From NCBI GenBank assembly GCA_037481615.1, contig JBBFLI010000012.1: a DNA stretch of 64,000 nucleotides; one strand, 5' to 3'. This DNA comes from SpSt-501 sp037481615 (lineage in GTDB: Bacteria; Desulfobacterota; Desulfobacteria; Desulfobacterales; SpSt-501). Both the position numbers and the translations under genes were made by a program. Below, piece after piece: positions 7,894 through 15,590 of this stretch; position 1 is the first letter of the stretch; each line of letters opens with the position of its first letter. The notes below the pieces were generated by a model. That model was not told the origin of the DNA. It made no database searches and worked only from the letters and a program-made list of their open reading frames with translations.

Positions 7894-8829
7894 GTGAACC
7901 GCCCCGCCTTTCCGTGCAGAGCGCTCGCCGCGGCCGTGCTCGGCCTTTCCCTCGGGCTCGCCGCCGCCTTCCCGGCGGCGGGGCGCACCGATCCTCCCCC
8001 TGCTCCGCTCCGGATCGTGCTCACCCCCGCCGAGCCGCAGGCCGGGGATGCCGTGCTGGTCGAGCTGGAGTGCCGCACGGGATCTTCCTGCCCTTCCGAC
8101 GTGCGCCTTTCCTGGGCGGAGCAGGAGATCCTCCTCTTCCCCCATCCTCTCCGGGGCCCCTCCTTCCGCGCCGGGCTGCTCGCGATTCCGCTTTCCGCCC
8201 GCCCCGAGGAGGCAGTGCTGGAAGCGGCCTGGACGCAGCCGGGAGGCCGCCGGGGGTGGCGCTTTCCTTTCCGTATCCGGCCGGGCTTCTTCGCCGAAGA
8301 GGCGCTGCGCGTGGACCCCCGCCACGTGCGGCCCTCCCCCCGGGATCTCGAGCGCATCCGCCGCGAGCGGGAGGAACTCGAACGCATTTACGCCTCGGGG
8401 GCCCGCCGGCCGCTCTGGGAGGGCGGATTTTCGGCCCCGGTTCCGGGCGAGATCAGCGGGGCGTTCGGGACCCGTCGCGTCTTCAACGGGGAGCTGATCA
8501 GCCGCCACACGGGAGTCGATTTCCGCGCCGCGAGCGGGGACCCCGTCGTCGCCGCCGGCTCGGGCGTCGTGCGCCTGGGAAAAGAGCTCTTCTATTCCGG
8601 CAACGCCGTCGTCATCGACCACGGCGCCGGGATCTTCACCTCGTATTCGCACCTGAGCCGGATCGAGGTGACTCCCGGCCGACGGCTGGCCCGAGACGAG
8701 ATCCTCGGCAGGGTCGGGGCCACGGGCCGTGCCACCGGGCCCCATCTCCACTGGGGGGTGAAGCTGAACGGGGTCTCCGTGAACCCGATCGCGTTTCTCG
8801 CGGCGGCGGCCCGACTCGGCGGAAGCTGA
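7894..8829 (+). CDS. M23 family metallopeptidase (LytM/LysM-type endopeptidase), secreted
   Basis: 311 residues. A signal peptide covers about residues 1-25 (hydrophobic AAAVLGLSLGLAAAF). The middle is a beta-rich domain with no clear family. The C-terminal M23 domain (about 185-305) has the zinc site: His and Asp in SRHTGVDFRA and the HLHWG motif after GRATGP. It should cut peptide crosslinks in peptidoglycan or act in the periplasm with partners. No good ribosome-binding site is visible; the GTG at 7894 or a TTG at 7888 are both possible starts. The -10 box ends 6 bases before the GTG. Confidence 0.85.
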   Translation: MNRPAFPCRALAAAVLGLSLGLAAAFPAAGRTDPPPAPLRIVLTPAEPQAGDAVLVELECRTGSSCPSDVRLSWAEQEILLFPHPLRGPSFRAGLLAIPLSARPEEAVLEAAWTQPGGRRGWRFPFRIRPGFFAEEALRVDPRHVRPSPRDLERIRREREELERIYASGARRPLWEGGFSAPVPGEISGAFGTRRVFNGELISRHTGVDFRAASGDPVVAAGSGVVRLGKELFYSGNAVVIDHGAGIFTSYSHLSRIEVTPGRRLARDEILGRVGATGRATGPHLHWGVKLNGVSVNPIAFLAAAARLGGS

Positions 8830-8853
8830 AGGGCCGTCGGCGCATCCGATGGC

Positions 8854-8882
8854 TTGACGGCTGCCCTGGGGAGGCGTATAAG
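8854..8882 (+). promoter_or_regulatory. Strong candidate sigma-70 promoter for the HD-GYP gene
   Basis: TTGACG at 8854-8859, a 17-base spacer and TATAAG at 8877-8882: five of six bases match consensus in both boxes. The start would be near 8889, only about 5 bases before the ATG at 8894. Confidence 0.6.
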
Positions 8883-8893
8883 AGGCCCCTTCC

Positions 8894-9580
8894 ATGAAAG
8901 CGACGGTTGCGACAGGAACGGCCCGCGGGCCGTTTCGTTCTACACGGACCATGCCTTCGCCCTCCATTTGGCTGTACGGGCCGGAGCTGCGGAGCCACCG
9001 CCCCTCCTTCCCCTGGCGCCACGCGCTGACGCTCGCGGGGCTGTTTGCCGCTCAGGACGCCTACCACCAGGGGCACGGCCGCCGGGTCGGCGCCTACGCC
9101 GAGCGGCTGGGCCGGCGGCTCGGCCTGCCGGAGGCGGAGATCGAAATCTTGCGCCTGTCCGGCCGGCTGCACGACATCGGCAAGATCGCGTTCAGCCGCG
9201 AACTCCTCTGCAACCGCCGGCGTCGGCTCAGCCCGGCCATGCTCGCGGAGATCCGCCGCCACCCCCTGCTCGGGGGCGAGCTCTTGCGGGCGATCGAGGT
9301 CGCCGACCCCGTGGTCGACGGCGTGCGCTTCCATCATGAGCGCCGCGACGGCTCCGGCTACCCCTACGGCCTGCACGGGGAAGAGATCCCGCAGACCGCC
9401 GCGGTCATCGGGCTTGCCGACTGCTTCGACGCCCTGACAACCGACCGCTCCTACCAGAAGGCCCGCAGCATCGAGGAGGCCCTCGCCACCCTCGCCGCGT
9501 TTTCCGGCCGGGCCTTCGATTCCCTCCTGGTCGAGGCTTTCACGCAGGAAATCCGCGAACACGGGCCCGCCGCCGACTGA
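8894..9580 (+). CDS. HD-GYP domain phosphodiesterase-like protein
   Basis: 228 residues, almost all one HD-GYP domain. LHDIGKI near residue 93 is the HD metal site. HHERRDGSGYPYGLHGEEIP near 141-160 carries the GYP signature, and GLADCFDALTTDRSY is the following conserved block. HD-GYP enzymes hydrolyse cyclic di-GMP; here there is no fused receiver or sensor domain, so it is a free-standing cytosolic enzyme. Neither possible start (ATG 8894, ATG 8951) has a Shine-Dalgarno sequence. 8894 would give an almost leaderless message from the strong promoter; 8951 would leave a leader with a perfect 18-base palindrome. The residues between the two starts look non-conserved. Confidence 0.88.
   Translation: MKATVATGTARGPFRSTRTMPSPSIWLYGPELRSHRPSFPWRHALTLAGLFAAQDAYHQGHGRRVGAYAERLGRRLGLPEAEIEILRLSGRLHDIGKIAFSRELLCNRRRRLSPAMLAEIRRHPLLGGELLRAIEVADPVVDGVRFHHERRDGSGYPYGLHGEEIPQTAAVIGLADCFDALTTDRSYQKARSIEEALATLAAFSGRAFDSLLVEAFTQEIREHGPAAD
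8917..8934. repeat. Perfect 18-base palindrome after the HD-GYP promoter
   Basis: Positions 8917-8925 are the exact reverse complement of 8926-8934 (centre CCCGCGGG). It lies 35 bases downstream of the -10 box. It could be an operator or, in RNA, a GC hairpin followed by TTCGTTC. Confidence 0.6.
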
Positions 9581-9624
9581 CCCCGCTTCCGCGTTTCCCC
9601 CGCCTCGTTCGCCCGTCTGCGCGC

Positions 9625-11175
9625 TCACCCGCCCTGCGCCCCGGCGCGAACCTCGGCGGCGGAAACCCTCGTGGGGCCTTCCGGCGGGCGTGAAAGCCGC
9701 AGCCGGTGGGTGATGCAACCGGGCAGCTCGTCTTCGCGGTGGGAGACATAGATCACCGCCGTCCGGCCCGAGGCCGCCGCGCGGTCGACCGCTTCGAGGA
9801 AGCGGCGGCGGTGGACGGGGTCGAGTCCCTGGCAGGGCTCGTCGAGGATGAGCACCCGGGGGGGTTTGACCATCGCGCGGGCGAGCAGCACGAGGCGCTG
9901 TTCACCGCTCGAGAGCTGCGGCAGGCGCCGCCCGGCCAGGGAAAGCGCCCCGAGTTCCTCGAGGCGGCGACGGGCCGCCGCCCGCTCGGCTTCCGTCGTT
10001 TCGCGGAAGAGGCCGATCGAGTCGAAAAACCCGGAGAGGACGACCTCTTCGGCCGTCGGGGACCGCGTGTATTTCAAGTGCAGCTCGGCGGAGACCCCGC
10101 CGATCATGCGGCGGTGTTCCCGCAGGCTCCGACCCGGCCCGAGCCGCCCGCCCAGAAGCTCGATGCGGTTCGCATGGGCCTGGGGGTGTTCCCCGGTCAG
10201 CAGGCGGAGCAGCGTGGATTTCCCGGAACCGTTCGGGCCGAGAACCGCCCAGTGCTCGCCGGCACGCACCGTCCAGGAGAGGTCCTCGAAGACCGGCTTT
10301 CCCCGGTGCGCCACGCGCACCCCGTGCAGCGCGATCAGGACTTCCCCGGGGGGGCCGGCCCCGGCCGCGCCGATCCGCGGCCGGACGCCGGCGGAGACCT
10401 CCCGGTAGAGCAGGCGCCACAACCGCGCGAGCCTTCCCTCCTCCGCCCGCCCCTGAAAGACGACGCGACCGTCGCGGACGGCGAGCAGGTGGGTGATCCC
10501 CGCCGGGAGATCGGCCGGTCGGTGGGTCACCCAGACGGTCGCCCGCTCGGGGGTCATCAGCCCGGAGAGCACCCGCGCCAGCTCGGCGCGGGTTTCGGCA
10601 TCCACCCCCTCGAAGGGCTCATCCAGGATCAAAAGGCGCGGCGCCGCGGCGAGCGCAAGGGCGATCTGGAGCCGCCGCAGTTCCCCGCTCGAGAGCTCGG
10701 CCAGGCGTCGCCCGCGCAGCCGCGAGATCTCCCGACCCCACGCCGGCGGCTCCCCCGGCGCGATGCCGCCCGCGACCGGTTGGAGCATTTCCCCCACGCG
10801 CGGGCCGGCGTCGAGGTCGCCGGCGAACGCGCGGGCCCCGGCGATCCGCTCCGCCCGGCCGAGAAGCTCGCGGCCGCGCTCGAAGGAAACCAGCGCCGCC
10901 TGGCCGCGCAGCCGCCGCGGATCCGCCGGGCGGATGGAGCCGGCGACGACCGGGACCTCCCCCGTGAGCGCCCGGACGAGGGTCGATTTGCCGGCGCCGT
11001 TCGGCCCGACGACCGCCCAATGCTCGCCGACGCGGATCGCCCAGCTTGTCCGCGGCAGCAGGGGGCGGTCGCGCAGCCGGAGGGTCGCCTCGTGCAGGCG
11101 GACCAGGACCTCCGGGGGATCGGGCCGTTGCGCGTTCGGGGATCGGCGCGTGCGGGGGGACTCCGGCGGGCGCAT
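9625..11175 (-). CDS. Double-domain ABC ATPase, ModF/PhrA-like
   Basis: 516 residues with two ABC ATPase domains and no membrane segments. Domain 1 (about 25-235): Walker A GPNGAGKST, signature LSSGELRR, Walker B LLILDEP. Domain 2 (about 285-495): GPNGSGKST, LSSGEQR, VLILDEP, with SHREDELPGCITHRLRL near the end. This arrangement, with GCITH late in domain 2, is typical of ModF (PhrA), named for its place next to molybdate uptake genes in E. coli but of unproven function. No molybdate binding protein or permease is adjacent; however, a tungsten/molybdenum-type enzyme and MoaD-like gene lie about 10 kb downstream. It diverges from the GntR gene at 11303. Confidence 0.85.
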   Translation of the reverse strand: MRPPESPRTRRSPNAQRPDPPEVLVRLHEATLRLRDRPLLPRTSWAIRVGEHWAVVGPNGAGKSTLVRALTGEVPVVAGSIRPADPRRLRGQAALVSFERGRELLGRAERIAGARAFAGDLDAGPRVGEMLQPVAGGIAPGEPPAWGREISRLRGRRLAELSSGELRRLQIALALAAAPRLLILDEPFEGVDAETRAELARVLSGLMTPERATVWVTHRPADLPAGITHLLAVRDGRVVFQGRAEEGRLARLWRLLYREVSAGVRPRIGAAGAGPPGEVLIALHGVRVAHRGKPVFEDLSWTVRAGEHWAVLGPNGSGKSTLLRLLTGEHPQAHANRIELLGGRLGPGRSLREHRRMIGGVSAELHLKYTRSPTAEEVVLSGFFDSIGLFRETTEAERAAARRRLEELGALSLAGRRLPQLSSGEQRLVLLARAMVKPPRVLILDEPCQGLDPVHRRRFLEAVDRAAASGRTAVIYVSHREDELPGCITHRLRLSRPPEGPTRVSAAEVRAGAQGG

Positions 11176-11233
11176 CGCCGAGGGCTCTACCGCGGCGGCC
11201 CCAGCCTGTCAACGAGGGATGCGCCAAAAATCC

Positions 11234-11262
11234 TTGACAGCGTCCGGCCAAGTTTGTATGAC
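11234..11262 (+). promoter_or_regulatory. Sigma-70 promoter of the GntR-led cluster
   Basis: Perfect TTGACA at 11234-11239, exactly 17 bases, then TATGAC at 11257-11262. The predicted start is near 11269. An in-frame ATG at 11258 lies inside the -10 box and so is unlikely to be the start codon. Confidence 0.65.
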
Positions 11263-11264
11263 AA
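11254..11264. promoter_or_regulatory. Candidate FadR-type operator overlapping the -10 box
   Basis: TTGTATGACAA fits the known FadR-subfamily operator pattern TNGTNNNACNA at every fixed position. It covers the -10 box of the GntR promoter, the expected place for autorepression that is relieved by a pathway metabolite. Confidence 0.6.
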
Positions 11265-11302
11265 TCTCACCATCTGATCTTCTAACCCTATGGGGGGCGC
11301 CG

Positions 11303-12055
11303 GTGGCGCGGGTCGTCAAAAAGAAGGTCTCCGACTCGGTGCTCGAAGAGCTCATCCGCATGTTCCAGGCGGGCGAGCTCCAGGAAGGCGACAAGCTGCC
11401 CAACCAGAACGCGCTCGCCGCCCAGCTCGGCGTCTCCCGGGCTTCCCTGCGCGAATCCCTGCACACGCTCGCCATCGCGGGAGTCCTCGAGCAGCGCCCC
11501 GGCTTCGGCACCGTCGTCCGCGGCCCGTTGCCGCAGAACCTCTCCGAGTTCTTCAACCTCCCGCTCATCTCGGACCCCAAGGAAACGATCGAGCTCGTCC
11601 AGGCGCGCCGCTACATCGAGGTCGCCAACGTGGAGCTCGCCGTCGAGCACGCCACCGACGCGCAGCTCGCCGAGATGGGTCGGCTCTACCGCGAGATGGC
11701 GGCCGCCGCGCGACGCGGCGACCGCCAGACCTACGTGCGGCGGGACGCCGCGTTCCACCACCTGCTCGCCCGGGCCACGGGCAATCGCTTCATGGAGCAC
11801 CTCTTCCTCACCCTGCGACGGATCATGGAACAGTTCATCCACGAATCGTTTCGCGCGCTGCCCCGCATGCTCGACCGCTCCCTCGAGGACCACCGCCGCA
11901 TCCATGAGGCGCTGCGTCGCCGCGACCGCCGCCGGGCGGTGGCGGCGATGACCGCCCACATGGATCACATCCGCACGGCCATGAAGAACCTCTACGAAAT
12001 CACCCGGCCCCCGCAAGCCGCCGCCGCACCCGTGCGGCGGACGGCGGTCGGTTGA
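11303..12055 (+). CDS. FadR-subfamily GntR transcriptional regulator
   Basis: 250 residues from a GTG at 11303 preceded by GGGGGG. The N-terminal winged helix-turn-helix (about 5-75) reads LPNQNALAAQLGVSRASLRE and GVLEQRPGFGTVV. The C-terminal all-helical FCD domain (about 90-235) has metal/ligand-type residues in RRDAAFHHLLARATGN and later His residues. FCD regulators bind small organic acids and usually repress adjacent catabolic genes. It is the first gene of a co-directional series: the ferredoxin-like gene follows after 14 bases. The operator match on its own promoter suggests autoregulation of the entire run. Confidence 0.9.
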   Translation: MARVVKKKVSDSVLEELIRMFQAGELQEGDKLPNQNALAAQLGVSRASLRESLHTLAIAGVLEQRPGFGTVVRGPLPQNLSEFFNLPLISDPKETIELVQARRYIEVANVELAVEHATDAQLAEMGRLYREMAAAARRGDRQTYVRRDAAFHHLLARATGNRFMEHLFLTLRRIMEQFIHESFRALPRMLDRSLEDHRRIHEALRRRDRRRAVAAMTAHMDHIRTAMKNLYEITRPPQAAAAPVRRTAVG

Positions 12056-12069
12056 CGGCGGAGGCATCG

Positions 12070-12810
12070 ATGCGGATCGACCCGGACCGCTGCATCCGCT
12101 GCGGAGAATGCGTCGCGCTCTGTCCCATGAACGCGATCCGTCTCGTCCCCCGGGACCCGGCCAGCGGCCGCGCCGCGCACGCCGCGATCGACCGCGACGA
12201 ATGCGTCGAGTGCGGGGTCTGCTTCCGCTCGCGCGTCTGCCCGGAGGAGGCGATCGGCGAGGAAGAGCTCGCCTGGCCGCGGATTCTGCGCAAGGCCTTC
12301 TCGGACCCCGTGTTCACCCACCCCGGAACCGACATCCCCGGCCGCGGCACCGAGGAGATGAAGACCAACGACGTGACCGGCCGTTTCCGCCCCGGGTTCA
12401 TCGGGATCGGCCTCGAATTCGGCCGACCCGGCATCGGGACCCGGCTGCGCGAAGCCGAGGCCGCCATCCGGCGCCTGCTCCCCCTGGGGGTCGTCCTCGA
12501 GCCGAACAACCCGCTCACCCAGCTGATCGCCGACCCGGCGACCGGCGCCCTCAAGCCCGAGGTCCGCGACGAGAAGGTGCTTTCGGCCATCGTCGAGGCG
12601 ATCGTCCCCGAGGAGGCCTTCGGCCGCATCCTCGAGGAGGTGCGCGCGATCGCCGCCGAGGCCGACACGGTGATCAGCGTGGGCGTGATCGGCAAGGCGG
12701 GCGCGGACGGCCGCGTTCCGGCGGCCGAGGCCATGCGGCGCGCCGGCCTCACCCCCTCCGGCAACGGCAAGGTGAACGTCGGCCTCGGGCGGCCGCTCTA
12801 CCCCTTCTGA
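12070..12810 (+). CDS. Ferredoxin-domain protein with an uncharacterised C-terminal domain
   Basis: 246 residues. The N terminus (1-60) has a four-cysteine cluster CIRCGECVALCP and a second set CVECGVCFRSRVCP, consistent with two 4Fe-4S clusters, although the second has an extra residue before the last Cys. The remaining 185 residues contain VTGRFRPGFIGIGLEFGRPG and VLEPNNPLTQLI, and I do not recognise the fold. It probably passes electrons to or from a partner oxidoreductase; candidates in this cluster are the aldehyde oxidoreductase and the unknown protein that follows after 16 bases. GGCGGAGG precedes the ATG. Confidence 0.75.
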   Translation: MRIDPDRCIRCGECVALCPMNAIRLVPRDPASGRAAHAAIDRDECVECGVCFRSRVCPEEAIGEEELAWPRILRKAFSDPVFTHPGTDIPGRGTEEMKTNDVTGRFRPGFIGIGLEFGRPGIGTRLREAEAAIRRLLPLGVVLEPNNPLTQLIADPATGALKPEVRDEKVLSAIVEAIVPEEAFGRILEEVRAIAAEADTVISVGVIGKAGADGRVPAAEAMRRAGLTPSGNGKVNVGLGRPLYPF

Positions 12811-12826
12811 TCCTCGAGGAGGCCCC

Positions 12827-13459
12827 ATGTCCCACACGCTCCACCGCTGCGGCGCCCCCGAAGACCTGAAGAAAGACTTCGTGGTCTTCAGCATGTCGGC
12901 CAAGACCGTGAACGCCCGCGGCTCGGGCGAGAAGATGAAGCGGTTTTTCGAGATCCTGCACCGGTTCCCGGCGACGAACTTCGGCGACGTCAAGACCGGC
13001 AGCCGCTACAACGCCGACTGGCAGACGATCCACGACCGTTTCCGGGACCAGTCGGTCGCCCACTACGTCTTCACCGACCGCGACACCGTCGCCCAGGCCC
13101 TCCGCGAGCTCCGGGAGGCCGACCTCGGTCTCTCGGTCATCGTGAGCGGGGACTTTACGGAGATCGAGGCGATCTGCCGCGAGGTCGGGCTTCCGGTCCA
13201 CACGGTGCAGTTCTCGGGCGGGGTGCTCGGCCGCACCGACCGGCTGCCGCCGGGACCGGTGCTGGCGATCACGACGATGTGCGGCCACGGGCTCGTCTCG
13301 GCCCGGCTGGTCGAGAAACTCGCGCGCGAAGTCAAACGCGGCAAAAAGGAGGCCTCCGCGGCGGCGGCCGAGCTCGCCCGCCCCTGCATGTGCGGCGTCT
13401 TCAACGTGGAGCGCGCCGAACGGCTGCTCCGGGAGATCGCCGCGCGGCGGGAAACCTGA
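12827..13459 (+). CDS. Conserved protein of unknown function, partner of the ferredoxin-domain gene
   Basis: 210 residues, no signal peptide or membrane segment. It looks alpha/beta: VVFSMSAKTVNARGSGEKM near the start, HYVFTDRDTVAQALREL, LSVIVSGDFTEIEAICREVGL, then a Gly-rich FSGGVLGRTDRLPPGPVLAI and MCGHGLVSARLVEKL. A C-terminal PCMCGVFN holds two cysteines that could bind metal or a cluster. I do not recognise the family. The gene sits 16 bases after the ferredoxin-domain gene, with GAGGAGG before its ATG, so the two are surely co-expressed and may form a complex. Confidence 0.7.
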   Translation: MSHTLHRCGAPEDLKKDFVVFSMSAKTVNARGSGEKMKRFFEILHRFPATNFGDVKTGSRYNADWQTIHDRFRDQSVAHYVFTDRDTVAQALRELREADLGLSVIVSGDFTEIEAICREVGLPVHTVQFSGGVLGRTDRLPPGPVLAITTMCGHGLVSARLVEKLAREVKRGKKEASAAAAELARPCMCGVFNVERAERLLREIAARRET

Positions 13460-13517
13460 GCCGGCCCCGGCGCGGGGCCCGATTCATCCGCTTCCGAACG
13501 CAAGGAGAGCCGAAACC

Positions 13518-15008
13518 ATGGAATCCAGGATCCCACGGGTGGAAGGATGGCAGAAGGGTGTCGGGCGCGTCCCGATGATGATTGACGGCGAGTGGGTGGA
13601 GGCCGGAGGACGCTGGATCCCGGTCGAAAACCCCGCCCACCGGGGAACGCTCGCCGGCGAGGTGCCCCGCGGGGGGGCCGCGGAGGTGGACCGGGCGGTC
13701 GAGGCCGCAAAAGCCGCCTTCCCGGCCTGGAAGAAGACCCCGGCACGGGAACGGGGCAAGGCGTTTCTGAAACTCGCCGACGCCCTCGATGCGGAGCGCG
13801 AGGAGTTCGCGCGGCTCTACTCGCTCGAAACCGGGAACGCGATCGCCACCCAGTCGCGCGGGGAGACGATGCTCACGGCCGACCTCATCCGCTATTTCGG
13901 CGGCGTCGCCAGCGAGATCAAGGGGGAGGTCATCCCCCTGGGCGAGCAGCTCTTCAGCTACAGCCGCCGGGAGCCGCTCGGCGTCGTGGGCGGGATCGTT
14001 CCCTGGAACGCCCCGCTCGCCCTCTCCGCGCTCAAGATCTGCATGGCGCTCGTCGCCGGCAACACGCTGGTCTTGAAGCCTTCCGTGGAAGCGCCGCTCG
14101 GGGTGATCAAACTGGTGGAACTCGCCCACCGCTTCCTGCCCAAGGGGGTGCTGAACGTCGTCACCGGCACGGGGGCCGAGGCGGGCGAGGCGCTGCTCCG
14201 CCACCCCGGCCTCGCCAAGCTCTCCTTCACCGGCTCGACGGAGGTCGGCCGCACGGTGATGAAGGCCGCCGCCGAGCGCATCATCCCCGTCTCGCTCGAG
14301 CTGGGCGGGAAAAGCCCCCAGATCGTCTTCCCCGACGCCGACGACGACGCCACGGTGACCCACGTGATCAACGGCATGCGCTTCGTCCGCCAGGGCCAGT
14401 CCTGCACGGCGGGCTCGCGGCTCCTCCTGCACGCCTCGATCTTCGATTCCTTCCTCGAGAAGCTCACCGCCCGGCTAAAGGCGTTCAAGATCGGCGAGCC
14501 GCTCGACGAGGCGACCCAGATGGGTGCGATCGTCAACGAGCGGCAATACCTCACGGTGCTCGACTACATCCGTGAGGCGCTCGCCCAGCCGGGCGCCCGG
14601 GCCCTCTGCGGCGGCCTTCCCCCCCAAAAGGCGCCCTTCACCGAAGGCTACTTCGTCGAACCGACCGTCTTCGTCGGGGTGCGGCCCGAGTGGCGCATCT
14701 GCCGCGAGGAGGTCTTCGGCCCGGTGCTCGTCGCCGTCCCCTGGAACGAGGAGGCCGAGGCGATCCGCATGGCCAACGACACCCACTACGGGCTGGCCGC
14801 CTTCGTCTACACCCGCGACGTTTCCCGGGCCCTGCGCACCGCCCACGAGATCGAAGCCGGCTTCGTCCAGGTCAACCAGGGCGGCGGCATCGTCCCCGGT
14901 CAATCCTACGGCGGCTTCAAGGCGAGCGGCATCGGGCGCGAGTGGTCGCTCGAAGGCCTGCTCGAGTCGTTCACCCAGCGCAAGAGTGTCACGATCAACC
15001 TGGCCTGA
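13518..15008 (+). CDS. NAD(P)-dependent aldehyde dehydrogenase
   Basis: 496 residues, standard family length. Catalytic residues are visible: Asn164 in VPWNAP, Glu261 in SLELGGKSP and the nucleophile Cys296 in RQGQSCTAGS. The nucleotide-binding FTGSTEVG and the C-terminal YGGFKASGIGREWS are conserved. It oxidises an aldehyde to the free acid with NAD or NADP; substrate is not predictable. Position in the GntR-led cluster, along with an aldehyde:ferredoxin oxidoreductase, implies an aldehyde intermediate that can be oxidised by two routes. AAGGAG precedes the ATG. Confidence 0.92.
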   Translation: MESRIPRVEGWQKGVGRVPMMIDGEWVEAGGRWIPVENPAHRGTLAGEVPRGGAAEVDRAVEAAKAAFPAWKKTPARERGKAFLKLADALDAEREEFARLYSLETGNAIATQSRGETMLTADLIRYFGGVASEIKGEVIPLGEQLFSYSRREPLGVVGGIVPWNAPLALSALKICMALVAGNTLVLKPSVEAPLGVIKLVELAHRFLPKGVLNVVTGTGAEAGEALLRHPGLAKLSFTGSTEVGRTVMKAAAERIIPVSLELGGKSPQIVFPDADDDATVTHVINGMRFVRQGQSCTAGSRLLLHASIFDSFLEKLTARLKAFKIGEPLDEATQMGAIVNERQYLTVLDYIREALAQPGARALCGGLPPQKAPFTEGYFVEPTVFVGVRPEWRICREEVFGPVLVAVPWNEEAEAIRMANDTHYGLAAFVYTRDVSRALRTAHEIEAGFVQVNQGGGIVPGQSYGGFKASGIGREWSLEGLLESFTQRKSVTINLA

Positions 15009-15028
15009 CCCAAGAAAGGAACCCGTCC

Positions 15029-15541
15029 ATGAGCCACGCCGCCCCCGCGCCGGATCCGCGCTTCGTCGAAACCGTGGACCTCTCCGAAGTGATCCTCACC
15101 CGCTTCCACCCGGGCGACGACCTGTTCCCCACCCTCGTCAAAACCGTGCGCGACCGGGGATGGGAGCGGGCCGTGATCCTCTCGGGCATCGGCAGCCTGG
15201 AGGACGTCGTTTTCGTCGCCCCGAAGCCCGCCTTCCGCATTCCGGTCCAGCCGGCGGAAAACCTGAACCGCATCGAGATGAAGGGCCCCTTCGAGCTGAT
15301 GAGCATCGAGGGCAACATCGTGCCGCTGGTGGGCGAGTTCGGCAACCTCAAGCATGGCGACCCGGTCCTGCACGTGCACTGCCTGCTCTCGCACGGAAAC
15401 GGCGAACTGACCGGGGGCCACATGGTGTCGGCCAAGGTCTTCACGACCACCGAGATCTTCATCGCTCACGTGCGCAACTCGCGCGTAAAGAAGACGAAGA
15501 GCGCCGTCACCGGGTTGCTCGAATTCCGCAACGACCTGTGA
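15029..15541 (+). CDS. PPC/DUF296-domain protein
   Basis: 170 residues comprising one PPC domain: VILTRFHPGDDLFPTLVKTV, VILSGIGSLEDVVF, LMSIEGNIV, and the His-rich VLHVHCLLSHGNGELTGGH that could bind metal. PPC domains form trimers; in bacteria they stand alone without the plant AT-hook and their role is unknown. It follows the aldehyde dehydrogenase by 20 bases with AAAGGA before the ATG. The repeated pairing with importer and oxidation genes here suggests an enzymatic or accessory role in the pathway, which is inference. Confidence 0.8.
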   Translation: MSHAAPAPDPRFVETVDLSEVILTRFHPGDDLFPTLVKTVRDRGWERAVILSGIGSLEDVVFVAPKPAFRIPVQPAENLNRIEMKGPFELMSIEGNIVPLVGEFGNLKHGDPVLHVHCLLSHGNGELTGGHMVSAKVFTTTEIFIAHVRNSRVKKTKSAVTGLLEFRNDL

Positions 15542-15590
15542 CGGGAGCGCGCGGGAACCGCAACCCCTCAACCGCATCAGGGAGGATGCC

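Noticed and set aside
11258..11302. ATG start for the GntR gene inside TATGAC
   Set aside because: It lies within the -10 box; the GTG at 11303 has GGGGGG upstream and fits the family's N terminus.
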